Source of the DNA: Malania oleifera
Lineage: Eukaryota > Streptophyta > Magnoliopsida > Santalales > Ximeniaceae
Direction: 5' to 3'
NCBI RefSeq assembly: GCF_029873635.1
Contig: NC_080425.1
Location: 46,105,678-46,169,677, forward strand
DNA length: 64,000 nucleotides
Of this stretch, positions 1 through 11,406 are shown piece by piece. Every line of letters starts with the position of its first letter. Positions within the stretch are counted from its first letter, which is position 1. A model generated the notes under the pieces. The model searched no databases and had not been told where the DNA came from. It was given only the letters and a program-made list of their open reading frames with translations. A program made the position numbers and the translations under genes.

Positions 1-739
1 TGAAATAAGATACATTTATGTTTTAATATGGAATGTATTATATGTTATCAGAACCCGAATAGCTTAGTTCAGTTTTATGAAGCAAGGTACCGTAGCTACA
101 TGTTTTTGATTATGAATATGTTAGTGTTACCACATATCTTATGTAGAGTATGGGAGATGGCAGTTGATGTGGCTTTATGGGAGTATTGTAGTTCTCCTAG
201 TAGTCCGGCATTAGAGGAACAGGTCCTTCATACTTACACACCTATGTTTGACTTAGCATGGTCGGCCAACCATTGCTAGGTCCCATCTTCGGACCGTACA
301 ACCCGTTCATTTAGGGGGTAAAACATGACAATTGCTAACTAACTATCTATCTTGGATAATAAATCAAGTAAGATATGATTATATAAGATGATTTTCCAAG
401 TATAGAAATTTAGTATGTTAAGTTATATTATGATAAAGCATATTTTATTTAGATACGATACAACTATTTATATCAGTTATGAATTATGTATTGTTTATAT
501 GTATACGACAAAAAATATTTATGTTGTCACACACTGATATTAATTTGTCTCCCTTACTGAGAGGTGTCTCACCCCAACCATACAAACATTTCAGGAAATC
601 CAAGTAGAAGAGCGAATAAAGCTCCGCAACGGTAGGAGTTAGGCGAACTACCCTGTTAGGAGGGTAAGTAGGTGAGATAGGGTCAGATGGGTTTTTGTGA
701 TTATGACCCTAGGATACTTTTTGGGTATTTTGTGGATGA

Positions 740-788
<49 letters not shown>

Positions 789-1001
789 ACAAATTTAGTA
801 GAACTCTGGTATGGTTTCTGGTGTTTTCTGGCATGTATGTAATTTTATGTTTTCCGCTGCTTAGGTGTTAGAGTTGTGTGATGGGTATATCCCTGGTACT
901 CATGGGTCCAAGTTGATTATAACTATGATAGCTTAGCAGGGTCATTATGTATGCTATTATGTGAAAAAAATAATATATGAAAAAATAGGCAAGTCGTTAC
1001 A
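1..1001 (+). repeat. 5' LTR (3' part) of Ty3/gypsy element A
   Basis: The window opens inside this long terminal repeat. It ends with CGTTACA at 1001 and is followed after three bases by a primer binding site, which fixes the boundary. It contains a (TA)n run at 742-783 and the block GGTGTCTCACCCC near 564. The reverse complement of that block recurs in the minus-strand LTRs near 11755, 18942 and 60920, so these LTRs belong to one superfamily. The start lies outside the window and no 3' partner was found. Confidence 0.8.
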
Positions 1002-1004
1002 GTT

Positions 1005-1024
1005 TGGTATTAGAGCCTAGGTTG
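1005..1024 (+). other. Primer binding site of element A
   Basis: TGGTATTAGAGCCTAGG follows the LTR end with a 3-nt gap. It differs by one base from TGGTATCAGAGC, the plant site pairing with the 3' end of initiator methionine tRNA, which primes minus-strand DNA synthesis. Confidence 0.8.
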
Positions 1025-1313
1025 CTAGGTTATGTAGACTCTAAAGTGCAGCGAAAACAATACCAGATTATAGGAAAAAGGATTTGGGGTTTTGTTCCGA
1101 AGTTTAGAGGCAGAACTTCCATGGTGGTTTTTGTGTCTTTCCTGGGGTGACGATTTCAGGAAAGTCATAGTAAACTATTGCCGGGTTGTGTTTTTGAAGT
1201 GTAGAATTGAATCCTGCATTAGGATAGGGATGTCAAGGTAGAGGGATAATATAATTTTTGGTTAGATATGTAAGTTATAAGAATGGGGTCCTTATGTTTA
1301 TTATCTTTATAGG

Positions 1314-2310
1314 ATGGACCCGAGTAGTGGCAATGCTCATGCGAGCGGTAGTGAGGGTGCAGGGCCCTCAGGTGCAGGCGGAGCTGATTCACATGTAGTA
1401 CTACACATTGTAGCTCAAAAGGTCATGGCTAAGATGGCATGGAGCTCCAGGGAGTAGGGAGGGTCGTTGCGAGCCCCGGGTGCACGATAGAGAAATTTAC
1501 CAAGATGAACCCTTCGGCATTTTCAAGAGGAACTGATCCTGCAGTTGCCAAAAACTGGATGCAGGAGATAGAGAAAGTTTTGGTAGTGCTGCAGTGCACG
1601 GAGGAGCAAAGGGTTTTATTTGCCACCTACAAATTAATAGGAGAGGCTAAAAGATGGTGGACTGCAGTAAAATTATTGGAGAAACAGAGGGAAGTGCCTA
1701 TAGCTATGACTTGGTGCCAGTTTAAAGATTTGTTCTTCAATAAATATTTTTCGGCCACTTTCAAGGAGGCCAAAGTGTAGAAGTTCCTTAATTTGAATCA
1801 GGGACAGCAAACAGTCCAACAGTACGTGGCGAGGTTTATAAAGTCGTCCCACTTTGCCCCGTACATTATACCTGATGAGGCAGAAAAGGCAAGATAGTTT
1901 GAAAGAGGTCTGAGGTAAGAAATTTATAAGCAAGTAGCAATGTTGAAAGTGCGATAATTTTCTGAGTTGGTAGACGGAGCAACTGTGGCTGAGGCCGGTG
2001 AGCAGATGGGTGCAGAGGAGCAGGGACAAAAGAAGAGGTCCACACTTTTAAGCTATCAGCAGGGATCTAGTCGGAGCCAGTGGAGGAGAGGTAACTATGG
2101 CAAGGGATAGAGGCAAGAGATAAGAGGTCATGAGAATTGGGGTATGCAAATCTACCCAGCTTGTCAAACATATGGAAAGAGGCATCTGGGGGAGTGTTGA
2201 GCGGGGAGAGGCATCTGCTATCGTTGCGATGTACCGGGACATTTAGTACGAGATTGCCCTACACCACCTAGTACCCTACCTACTCCCAGACTACACTAAG
2301 GATGTTATCA
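1314..2310 (+). pseudogene. gag pseudogene, Tekay-type gypsy element A
   Basis: Capsid/nucleocapsid remnant. The presumed start is the ATG at 1314 (MDPSSGNAHASGSEGAG), matching the start of the related gag of element C. A frame change follows before 1439, where the capsid core reads with the motif TIEKFTKMNPSAFS and a C-terminal RWWTAVKLLEKQ. Stops occur near 1780, 1896, 1917 and 1957, several of which look like CAG, CGA or TGG turned into stop codons. A CCHC zinc knuckle, CYRCDVPGHLVRDC, is read at about 2219-2260. The protein cannot be made as it stands. Assignment to the lineage rests on the linked chromodomain. Confidence 0.8.
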
Positions 2311-2880
2311 GGTGTCTCATGAAGGCCAGCAGAGGAATGTAGCCCCGATGAGGGTTTATGCATTGACATCGAGAGACCTGGAGGCTTCAGATGACGTTAT
2401 GACAGGTACCTTTATTGCTTTATCACATCAAACTATTGTTTTATTTGATACAAGTGCCACCCATTCTTTTATACCTACGGGGTATGTTAAATTAGCTGGT
2501 GATGAGACACAGTTATTACTTGTTGAACTATCAGTAGTAACATCGACAGGGTCAGTGGTGAGGTGTCATAGGGTGTTCAGCGGCTATCCAGTAAAAATTT
2601 AGGGGAGCGTATTACCAGTTGACCTAATTATGCTAAATTTGCATGGATTTGATGTAATACTAGGTATGGACTGGCTAACTACTAACTATGCTAATTTCGA
2701 CTGCCATTTGAAAGAGGTGATTTTCAGACCACCAGGAAAGCCAAAATTTAGATTTGCGGGGTTGCGAGTGCAATCCCCACCTCAGTTAGTGTCAGCCATG
2801 CAGGCGGGAAGAATACTTCTAGATGGATTTCAGGGGTTTATGGCTTATGTAAAGGAGGTGACAAAAAATGAATTGAAGCT
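2311..2880 (+). pseudogene. Protease region of element A (degenerate)
   Basis: Aspartic protease part of the gypsy polyprotein, which would cut Gag and Pol. The active-site triad, normally Asp-Ser/Thr-Gly, reads LFDTSATHSF at about 2441-2470, so the catalytic glycine is serine. The element C copy keeps DSG. A stop at about 2600 splits the domain from the conserved segment GFDVILGMDWL at 2645-2680, typical of this family. The changes imply loss of protease activity. The following stretch (VQSPPQLVSAMQAG) is the usual linker to RT. Confidence 0.8.
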
Positions 2881-2899
2881 TATCAGTACACCAGTGGTT

Positions 2900-3765
2900 A
2901 AGATGTTTCCAAACGTTTTTCTAAGGGAATTACCTGAGTTGCCTCCCGACCGTGAGATAGCTTTTACTATCGACTTACTTCAAGGGACGACACCGATTTC
3001 TAAAGCTCCTTACTGTATGGCTCTAGTAGAATTTGGAGAATTAAAGAATCAGTTGCAAGATTTATTGAATAAAGGGTTTATCAGACCTAGTGTATCACCT
3101 TGGAGAGCTCCAGTGTTATTTTTGAAGAAGAAGTATGAGTCTATGAGGATGTGTATAGATTACAGAGAAATAGAAAAATAACAATTAAGAATAGGTATCC
3201 TCTACCCCATATAGACGCCTTATTTGATCGGCTTCAGGGTACACAGGTCTATTCTAAGATCAACCTCCGGTCAGGTTATCACTAGGTGAAAGTTAAAATT
3301 GAGGACATCTCAAAAATAGCTTTTAGAACCAGGTTTGAGTATTATGAATTTCTAGTTATTCCATTTGGTCTGTGGAATGCTCCTACTATATTCATGGATT
3401 TGATGAATAGAATCTTTCACCCGTATTTAGACCAGTTCATTGTGATTTTCATTGATGACATACTGGTCTACTTGAGGTGTTTTAAGGAGCATGAGATGCA
3501 CCTAAGGCTAGTACTTCAGATGCTCAGGGAAAAGAATTGTATGCCAAGTTTAGCAAATGTGAATTCTGGTTAGAGAAATTCGAGTTTTTGGGGCATGTTA
3601 TATCAGGGGATGGAATTTCAGTAGATCCCAGCAAGATAGAGGTAGTAGTGAATTGGGTCAGGCCAATGAATGTTCAAGAAATCAAGAGTTTCTTAGGACT
3701 GGCAGGATATTACCATCAGTTTGTAAAAGGATTCTCAGCATTATCAGGGCCTATGACATGACTAA
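2900..3765 (+). pseudogene. Reverse transcriptase region of element A (degenerate)
   Basis: The RT domain runs through three frames. Motifs in order: LPELPPDREIAFTIDL, GFIRPSVSPWRAPVLF and MCIDYRE in the first block up to about 3178, then [16 protein letters not shown] and the catalytic box [10 protein letters not shown] at about 3445-3474, then [11 protein letters not shown] and [16 protein letters not shown] in a third frame. Breaks lie near 3178, at 3285 (a stop where CAG is expected in the family) and near 3535. The catalytic aspartate pair is still readable, but the frame damage makes it non-functional. Confidence 0.88.
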
Positions 3766-4240
3766 CCAGAAAGAACGCTAGGTTTGAATGGGACGACAGT
3801 TGTGAGCAGAGCTTCCAGAAATTGAATCAAAGGCTTGTCACTGCACCAGTATTGACTATTCCATTATGATAAGATGGTTACGTGATCTACTGTGACGCGT
3901 CTTTAAGGGGGCTCAAATGTGTATTAATGTAGCAGGGCAGAGGAATAGCATATGCCTCTAGATAACTGAAAGAATATGAAAAGAATTATCCCACTTATAA
4001 TATAGAATTTTCTGCAATAGTTCATGCACTAAAAATTTGGAGGCATTATCTGTACGGAGAGAGATGTGAACTATTTTTAAATCATTAAAGTTTAAAATAC
4101 TTCTTCACGCAAAAGGAGTTGAACATGCGGCAAAGAATATGGTTAAAGCTCATCAAAGATCATGACTGTACTATCAGTTACCATCCAGGTAAAGCTAACG
4201 TGGTGGCTGATGCATTGAGCTGAAAGTCCATGATAGCAAC
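3766..4240 (+). pseudogene. RNase H region of element A (degenerate)
   Basis: This continues the RT palm/connection without a clean frame. The segment YCDASLRGL near 3889 carries the first catalytic aspartate of RNase [16 protein letters not shown] follows near 3967, and [11 protein letters not shown] near 4190 carries the last conserved aspartate of gypsy RNase H. At least five in-frame stops are present. It would have degraded the RNA strand during reverse transcription. It is followed by a spacer to integrase at about 4240-4480. Confidence 0.8.
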
Positions 4241-4479
4241 ATTGTTAGCAGTAGAAAATCAACACTCGATCTAGATGGACTTGGAGAGGCTTGGCATGGA
4301 GTTAGTAGAAAGTGGTTCCTAGTCATTGATTTCAAACCTAGTGGTGCAGCCTACACTATATGAAAAGATTAAAGCAACCCAGAAGAATGACGTAAAGTTG
4401 ACGAAGTTGATAAAGAAGGTGTAGAATGGACAGGGAGAGGAGTTCAGTATTTATGATGACGAAGCTCTGAGGTTCCATA

Positions 4480-5795
4480 CCAGATTATGTGTGCCTACAG
4501 ATGAGAATATCAGAAGGACAATTCTTGAGGAGGCTCACAGGTCCCTGTACACCACAAATCCAAGTAGCACTAAAATGTATATGGATCTTCGAGAGTATTT
4601 CTGGTGGATCGAATGAAGAGAGAAATTGTCAAATTTGTGTAGTAGTGTTTGACGTGCCAGCAAGTAAAGGCTGAGCGCCAGAAGTTGGAGGACCAGCTAC
4701 AGCCACTTTACATCCTGAAACGGAAATGGGATCACATTTCTATGGACTCTGTGATGAGTTTACCACCTGTACGACAGGGCCAGAATGCTATTTGGGTGGT
4801 CGTTGATTGACTGACGAAGACCGCTCACTTTATTCCTATTAAAGTCAACTACTCCATGGACAGACTGGCAAAAATATATATTCAACAAATTATACGATCA
4901 CATGGTGTGTCAATGTCTATAGTATTAGACCAAGACCCATGTTTCATGTCACGATTTTGGAGGAGCTTGCAGAAGGCTTTGGGTTCTTAGTTATCATTCG
5001 GCATAACATTTCATCCTCAGATAGATGGACAATCAGAGAGGATGATTCAGATATTAGAGGATATGCTACGGGCATGTGTGTTGGATTTTGGGAGTAGTTG
5101 GACCCAATATTTTCCGCTGGTAGAGTTTTCATACAATAGCAGTTATCAGACCACCATTAGCATAGCATCTTACGAGGCGTTATATAGTAGGATATGTCGT
5201 TCTCCTCTATACTGGGATGAGGTAGGTGAAAAGCGAGTTGTAAGACTAGAAAATAATGCAGCAAGCATACGACAAAGTCTGACTTATTAGAGAAAGAATC
5301 AGTGTAGCTTAGATTCGGTAGAAAAGCTATGCAGACAATCGCCGCTAGAAATTGGAATTCAAAGTAGGAGATCATGCATTTCTGAAAATAGCGCCATTGA
5401 AAGGTACTATGAGGTTTGGGAGGTAGGGTAAGCTAAGCCCTAGGTTTATTGGCCCTTTTGAGATACTTGAGAGAGTGGGGTCAGTTGCCTGCTGGCTAGC
5501 TTTACCCCTAGTTTTATCCAGAATACAAGACGTGTTTCATGTTTCTATATTAAAGAAATACGTCCCAGATCCCTCCCACGTGGTCAATTATACAGGGATA
5601 GAACTCAGAGATTCATTGGTTTATGAGGAGATACCATTGTAGATGTTAGACAGAAACGAACAGGAATTGCGTAATAAGAGACTTTCATTAGTAAAAGTCT
5701 TGTGGAGGAATCATGTGGTGGAAGAAGTTTCATGGGAGCTTGAGGAAGAAATACGACAGAAATATCCGCATCTATTGATTATGCATCTAAATTAT
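4480..5795 (+). pseudogene. Integrase and chromodomain region of element A (degenerate)
   Basis: DDE-type integrase remnant. Recognisable pieces are WDHISMDSVMSLPP near 4728, TAHFIPIKVNYSMDRLA near 4830, the HGVSMSIVLD strand with a catalytic aspartate near 4903 and FHPQIDGQSER near 5012, which leads to the catalytic glutamate region. A C-terminal segment near 5643-5790 reads LVKVLWRNHVVEEVSWELE and matches the chromodomain-like tail of plant Tekay/Del chromoviruses, which is thought to steer integration to heterochromatin. Several stops and frame changes are present. The expected polypurine tract and 3' LTR are missing: unrelated sequence begins at about 5795. Confidence 0.85.
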
Positions 5796-5799
5796 GTAA

Positions 5800-6665
5800 T
5801 TAGGTGTTTAAAATCATACATTAAAGATTATATTTTTAATTAAATGCTTAATTATGTTCAATAATTTAACATTAAGCTCGAATTACAATATTTGGATCAT
5901 TACTCAAATAATTTACGAATTTTTGGTAACTTATTATTGCATGATAATTTTTGGACATTAAAGCCGAGATTAAAAATGTACGAGCATGTACATGAGCTAG
6001 AGTTCAAATCAAAGTCATGTGCATGAAGCCAAATATCGAAGATCGGACCGTGAGCCACATGCCTGCAAATGATGAGCCATGCACGCAGTTGTTTGAAGCC
6101 GTATACGTGTGTTAAAATTAAAGAATTTGTGCTATGCAATGCAATAATTTTCAAAATAAAGGAGACATAAAAGAGAATCAGGTTCTGTGTGAGAAGACTA
6201 GTGGCTTCATGCACATGAATCCGTGTCATGCAATGAAAAGTGGGCAACAATTCAAGTTCAAAATTCGCTAGGAGACAGCCTAAACGTATTTCAGTATTTT
6301 AATCATAACTCTTTCATCTGATATCGGATTGTGTGATTCAAGTGGCATTGGAAAGCTTACTAAGATATCTAAAATTCATTATGAAATAGCCTTTTGCTAA
6401 TTTGAACATTTACATGGTCAAAATTGGACTTGAATGTGAAGTTGCTGCGTTAGGCCGTGTGCATTGTTTAAGGAAAAAAAAGAGTCTTAGGCCACCAAAA
6501 AAATGGCTTATGCGCCTATCTCAAGAGGAGACACAACTAGGGAAAAATATTAGAGGGGGAATAGGATATTTTACGGAGGAGGAGCGTTTATAGGGGAAAA
6601 GAGGGCAGCAGGAGGTGGTAGTGCGTAGGACAGCATAAGACTCTTAGCCTCTCTTAGATTTTCGA

Positions 6666-6717
<52 letters not shown>

Positions 6718-7416
6718 TTCTTATATCTCTCTTCTTCTCTCTTTTCTTAGTTTAATGTTAGATTTATTTTCATTGTCAAGATTTTATTTTTCTTCAATTT
6801 AAATTTGGGATTATTAATACTTTTAGTTTTTTTTAAAGTTTCTGTTAGAATTTTTATTATTCTCTTCTTCATTGTTGAAGCTTCAATTCTGTTTGGGTTA
6901 TTTTTGAAGTTAGTTCTTAATATCATTATTGGAATTAATTTTGGTTTCTTGATTGTGTCAAGTTTAAATTTAAGTTAGCAGTTAATTAATAAATTTATGG
7001 TTGAATGTTTCACTTGCATAATAAAGTTTTTGTTTTCAGGCTTTTTGTCTGAAATTTCAAATGTAGGTTTTATTCCCTGTATAAATAGTTAGATGTAGAA
7101 TTATTTCTCCGCAGTTAATTTTGTTACCACCTATTTTATTGTTCTTGTTTCTTGTTTCTTTAGTACTTGTTAGGTTCATAAATTAAATTTCACGTTGTTT
7201 TAATTTCATCACAAAATCTCGAAAATTCCAAGAAACTGAATCTGAACTATGTTCAGTAAATTTTTCTTTTCTTAATTTCTTTTGGAATTATACGAGTTTG
7301 GAATTAAAATGCTTTCCCTGAGGAGATGATCCGGCCCTTAGGCTAATTATTATATAACTAAACTCTTATACTTGGGATAGCTTCCAAACTGCTCATTTTT
7401 CGAGTGAGTTAAGTTT
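5800..7416 (+). repeat. Probable 5' LTR of Athila-like element
   Basis: Non-coding, AT-rich sequence between the truncated end of element A and an Athila-type primer site. A (CT)n run lies at 6669-6715. The right boundary is set by the primer site at 7418. The left boundary is only estimated from where the element A chromodomain ends. No second LTR is available for comparison, so part of this stretch could be leader or other DNA. Confidence 0.55.
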
Positions 7417-7417
7417 T

Positions 7418-7437
7418 TGATGCCGTTGCTAGGGAGT
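7418..7437 (+). other. Athila-type primer binding site
   Basis: The sequence TGATGCCGTTGCTAGGGAG resembles TGGCGCCGTTGCCGGGGA, the site seen in Athila and related plant gypsy elements. Two or three positions have changed, mostly C to T or G to A. Confidence 0.6.
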
Positions 7438-7794
7438 ACTAGTTTTAATTTCACTTTTTGTGTTTTTTCAATTATTTTTGATTTTTCATTAATTACAAAA
7501 AAAATTAAAAAAAATAAAAAATAAAACATCAAAAAAATAAAAAAAAAACATAAAAAAAAAATTAAAAATTTTGAAAAACTTGATCATGCTTGTTTGTTGT
7601 TGTGTTAGTGAATTCCGCTGTTTGCATTGATGTTTGATGCCCTGGGTTCGAGATAATTCGAATAGGCCATCCAAAATTTCACCTAGCACCAATTGGGACA
7701 CACAACACAGAATATGACTGTTCTCTTGTTAATTTTACGAGTGATTCTGAAATTGATTTGAGCAATCTGTTTGACCAATTCTTTTAGGAAGTCA

Positions 7795-9340
7795 TGGCTG
7801 CACCTGCACCATGTACACTTTAGGATTTTCTACAGCCTACACGCACATCTACACCTCCATGCATTGTGTTGCCACAAAATGCATCGAAGCATGGTATGTT
7901 ATCTATGATACCCCAATTTCACGGGATGGATTCTGAGAGTCCATACCAACACTTGACAAATTTTGAGTTGGTCTACACCACTTTCATTAATAGGGCTGGA
8001 ATTGATGAATATATCAAAATTCGCTTGTTTCCATTTTCTTTGAAAGATAAGGCAAAATTTTGGTTTAATTCTCTGTGACCTAACTCTATTACTAGTTGGG
8101 CTGAAATGTAATGTGAGTTCTTACATAAGTTCTTTCCTTTTTATAGAACTCAGTACTTGCAGAAGCATATCAGTTAGTTCATGCAAAAAAGGTGATGAGG
8201 CATTCCAAGCTTGCTGGGAGAGATTCAAGGACCTAATGAACATATGTCCGCACCACAGATTTGAATCTTGGAGGTTAGTGAATTATTTTTATACTGCCAT
8301 AATCTATGCATGTAAACAATTTCTCCAAACTATGTGCAACGGAGAGTTCTTCTGCAAGGAACCAGATGAGGCTTTATCATTCTTCGATTATTTAGTTGAG
8401 AGTGCCCAACAATGGAACACGCATCATGAACAGGCACCAATAACAGCACAACCTCTCCAAGCGATCAGTGGCGGAGGCAGATACAAGGTTAAAGAGGAAA
8501 CTAGCTTACAGGATTTTGTTGCTGCATTGTCTAAGAAACTGGAGGTTATGGAATCAGAAAAAGCAAAAGCTGAGGACTGCTCTATATGTGAGACCTTAGA
8601 TCACATACTTCAGGACTGTCAATTACTACCAGTATGGCAAAAGAGTAGATTTGATTGGGTGCCATTGATGAATTGGGTCAATAAAACTCAGAATCAGCCG
8701 TTCTCGAAATTTTATAATCCAGGATGGAGGAATCATTCAAACCTCTCATGGAGGAATGATCGACTCAGTCCATCATCCTCACGGTATTAGCAAGTTCCTC
8801 AATCGTAGTATCAGCCACAACAGATTTCTCAGAGCTACGAACCTCCAGAATTTCAACCAAATTTAGCTCCTATTCCAGCAAAGAAATCTCCTAATGATAG
8901 TATGACACAGATGGCGAACATGTTTTAGTAATTCATGCAGATTCATATCACGACCAACAATCAGAGTAATCAAACCTTCAGTGAATTGAAAGATGCCCTG
9001 AATAGAATAAGTACGCAGCTGAATATCCTGGAAAAAGGGAAATTCCCTACATAGCCTCAGCCTAATCCCTGGGTATATAGACAGTAACAGCAACCGGTGC
9101 ATAATATTTCATGGAATGCTTTCGAGTTAGTTAAGGAAATTATTACCTTGAGAAGCGAAAAAGAAGTTGCCCATCTTACAATGCCCACTGATCAACAAAC
9201 TGTTGCTCCAGCAGCTAAAGTGATAGTTGAGAAAGATGAGGGAAAAGAAAAATCAAATGAAGCCAGCTCAAGTTTAACAAAGTCAGATAATAAGGAGGAT
9301 GAGCCGGTTAAGGAATATCAACCTGTAGTACCCTATCCTT
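7795..9340 (+). pseudogene. gag pseudogene, Athila-like gypsy element
   Basis: The probable start is ATG at 7795 (MAAPAPCTL) followed by an early stop. Capsid motifs typical of Athila are readable: FHGMDSESPYQHL near 7918, IKIRLFPFSLKDKAKFWF near 8015 and LHKFFPF near 8125, then a long open stretch at about 8190-8787 that ends before AAAAC-rich linker sequence. A gag tail with Lys/Glu-rich residues is read at 9097-9342. Stops interrupt the frame near 7821, 8077, 8107 and 8788. A cysteine-rich stretch (CSICETLDHILQDCQLLP, near 8578) fits the family's zinc-knuckle position. No intact protein can be made. Confidence 0.8.
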
Positions 9341-11406
9341 AGTGGTTGACATCTGGTCAAAAGAATAAGTAGCACACTGAGATCTAAAAAATATTCAAAC
9401 AGGTGAAAATCAATATTCCACTTCTAGAGGCCATACAACAAATCCCTACATATGCAAAATTTTTGAAAGACCTATGCACAGTAAAAAGGAAATTGAATGT
9501 GAAGAAAAAGGCTTGCTTGATTGAGCAAGTTAGCGCGTTGATGTTCAGACTCCGTAGAAACTTAGAGACCCTGGTTCTCCCACTATTTTCGGTCATGATT
9601 GGTGAATCTCGTATGAGGAGAGCTCTACTTGATCTGGGGGAGTAGTGTGACCTTACTCCCGTTTTCGACTTATGAACAGTTGGGTTTAGGTGAGCTGAAG
9701 AAAACTACTATGATGCCATAGTTGGCAGACATATTTGTCAAAGCTCTGCGAGGCATTGTTGAGGATGTATTAGTTCAGGTTGACAAATTTTACTACCTCG
9801 TGGATTTCGTTGTTTTGGACATGAAACAGCCTGTTTCCACCACATATCAGCCCCTGTCATTCTTGGGCGACCATTCCTTGCTACTTCTAATGTCCCGAGT
9901 AATTGTCAAAGCAGAGTACTTAAGCTCACGTTTGGGAATATGACATTGGAAATGAACGTATTCAATGCTCACAAGATGTCAAGTCGGAGCAATGATGTAG
10001 AAACACATACAGTTGATATAATAGATAATTTGGATATTTCAGAGCTACTATCGGTACTTGATGTTGATGACGCATTTAAAAATGACTCTTCTGAACAGCT
10101 TGAGGGATTTGATGAAAAAATGCCAAGATTGGAGGGGCAGATTTCAGAGATAGATGGTACCCCTCACATGTTGGATGCAAGTTACACAAGTAGTTGGCGT
10201 AAGCCAACATTTGAGGCCATTTATCTGCCAGAAATTATGAAGCCATATGAAGAAGAAATTCCAACACTCGAACTGAAACCATTGCCTGAATAGCTAAAAT
10301 ATGTCTTCTGGGTCCAGCAGATGGCACATTCCCTGTGGTAATTTCTTCTCACCTTACTCATAAACAAGAAACAGAGCTATTGCAGGTATTAAGGAAGCAT
10401 CGCAGAGCAATAGGATGGACCATTGCAGACATCAAGGGTATCGACCCATCAATTTGCACTCACAACATCATCCTTGAGGGAGACGCTAAACCAGTTCGAG
10501 ATGCATAATGGAGGCTGAATCCAACCATAAAGGAGGTGGTAAATAATGAAGTGCTAAAATTATTAGCTGCCGATATCATCTTCCCGATCTCCAACAGAAA
10601 ATGGGTAAGCCCGACGCAGGTAGTTCCAAAAAAATCTGGTTTAACTATCATTAAAAATGTTAATGGAGAATTGATCCCATCTAGGAAACTAACAGGTTGG
10701 AGAATTTGCATTGATTATCATAAATTAAATTTCGTTAGCTGAAAAGATCACTTCTCATTACCTTTCTTAGATCAAATACTCAAGAAAGCAGCCGGTAATT
10801 CCTTTTACTATTTCTTGGATGGATTTTCTGGTTATTAGAAAATTGTTGTAGCACCCAAGGATCAAAAGAAGACTACCTTCACTTATCCCTTCGGTACCTT
10901 CGCCTTTCGCAGAATGCCATTCAGTTTATGCCATGCACCTGCTACTTTCCAATGCTGTATGATGAGTATTTTCTCTAATATGTTAGATGATATGTGTGAA
11001 ATTTTTATGGATGATTTTTTTGTGTTCAGTAAGTCCTTTGATATTTGTTTGAAAAATTTGACTGCTATTTTGAAAAGATGTAAGGAAAAGAATTTGCTTT
11101 TGAATTGAGAAAAATGTCAATTTATGGTAAGTAGTCGTTTAATACTTGGTCATTTGGTTTCTGAGTGTGGTATAAAGGTTGACAGGGCCAAGGTAGAGCT
11201 GATTTCCCAGTTACCTATCCATAAGACAGTTAGGGATATCCATTCTTTCCTTGGTCATGCTGTCTTCTATAGGCGTTTTATTCAGGGTTTTAGTAGTATC
11301 GCTAAACCATTATGTACTTTATTACAGAATGAGACTATATTTTTGTGGACTAATGAATGTCAACAGGCTTTTGAAATGCTAAAGAAACATTTGACTATTG
11401 CCATAA
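9341..11406 (+). pseudogene. Protease-RT region of Athila-like element, truncated
   Basis: After gag, a segment ending in RRALLDLGE near 9640 matches the family's protease active-site region (LLDLGSS in intact relatives, where it aligns with DxG). RT starts near 10500. Motifs are VVPKKSG (about 10620), TGWRICIDYHKLN (about 10692), MPFSLCHAPATFQ (10914), the catalytic IFMDDFFVFS near 11010 and FLGHAVFYRRFIQGFS near 11250. The frame is broken near 10740 and 11108. The sequence stops abruptly at 11406 within LKKHLTIAIMA, where a gypsy LTR of the opposite orientation begins. RNase H, integrase and the 3' LTR are absent from the window. Confidence 0.82.

Noticed and set aside
1005..1024. tRNA gene at sites like TGGTATCAGAGC (also 18541, 45243 and 57616)
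   Set aside because: Only the complement of a tRNA 3' end is present, next to LTR ends; these are primer binding sites.
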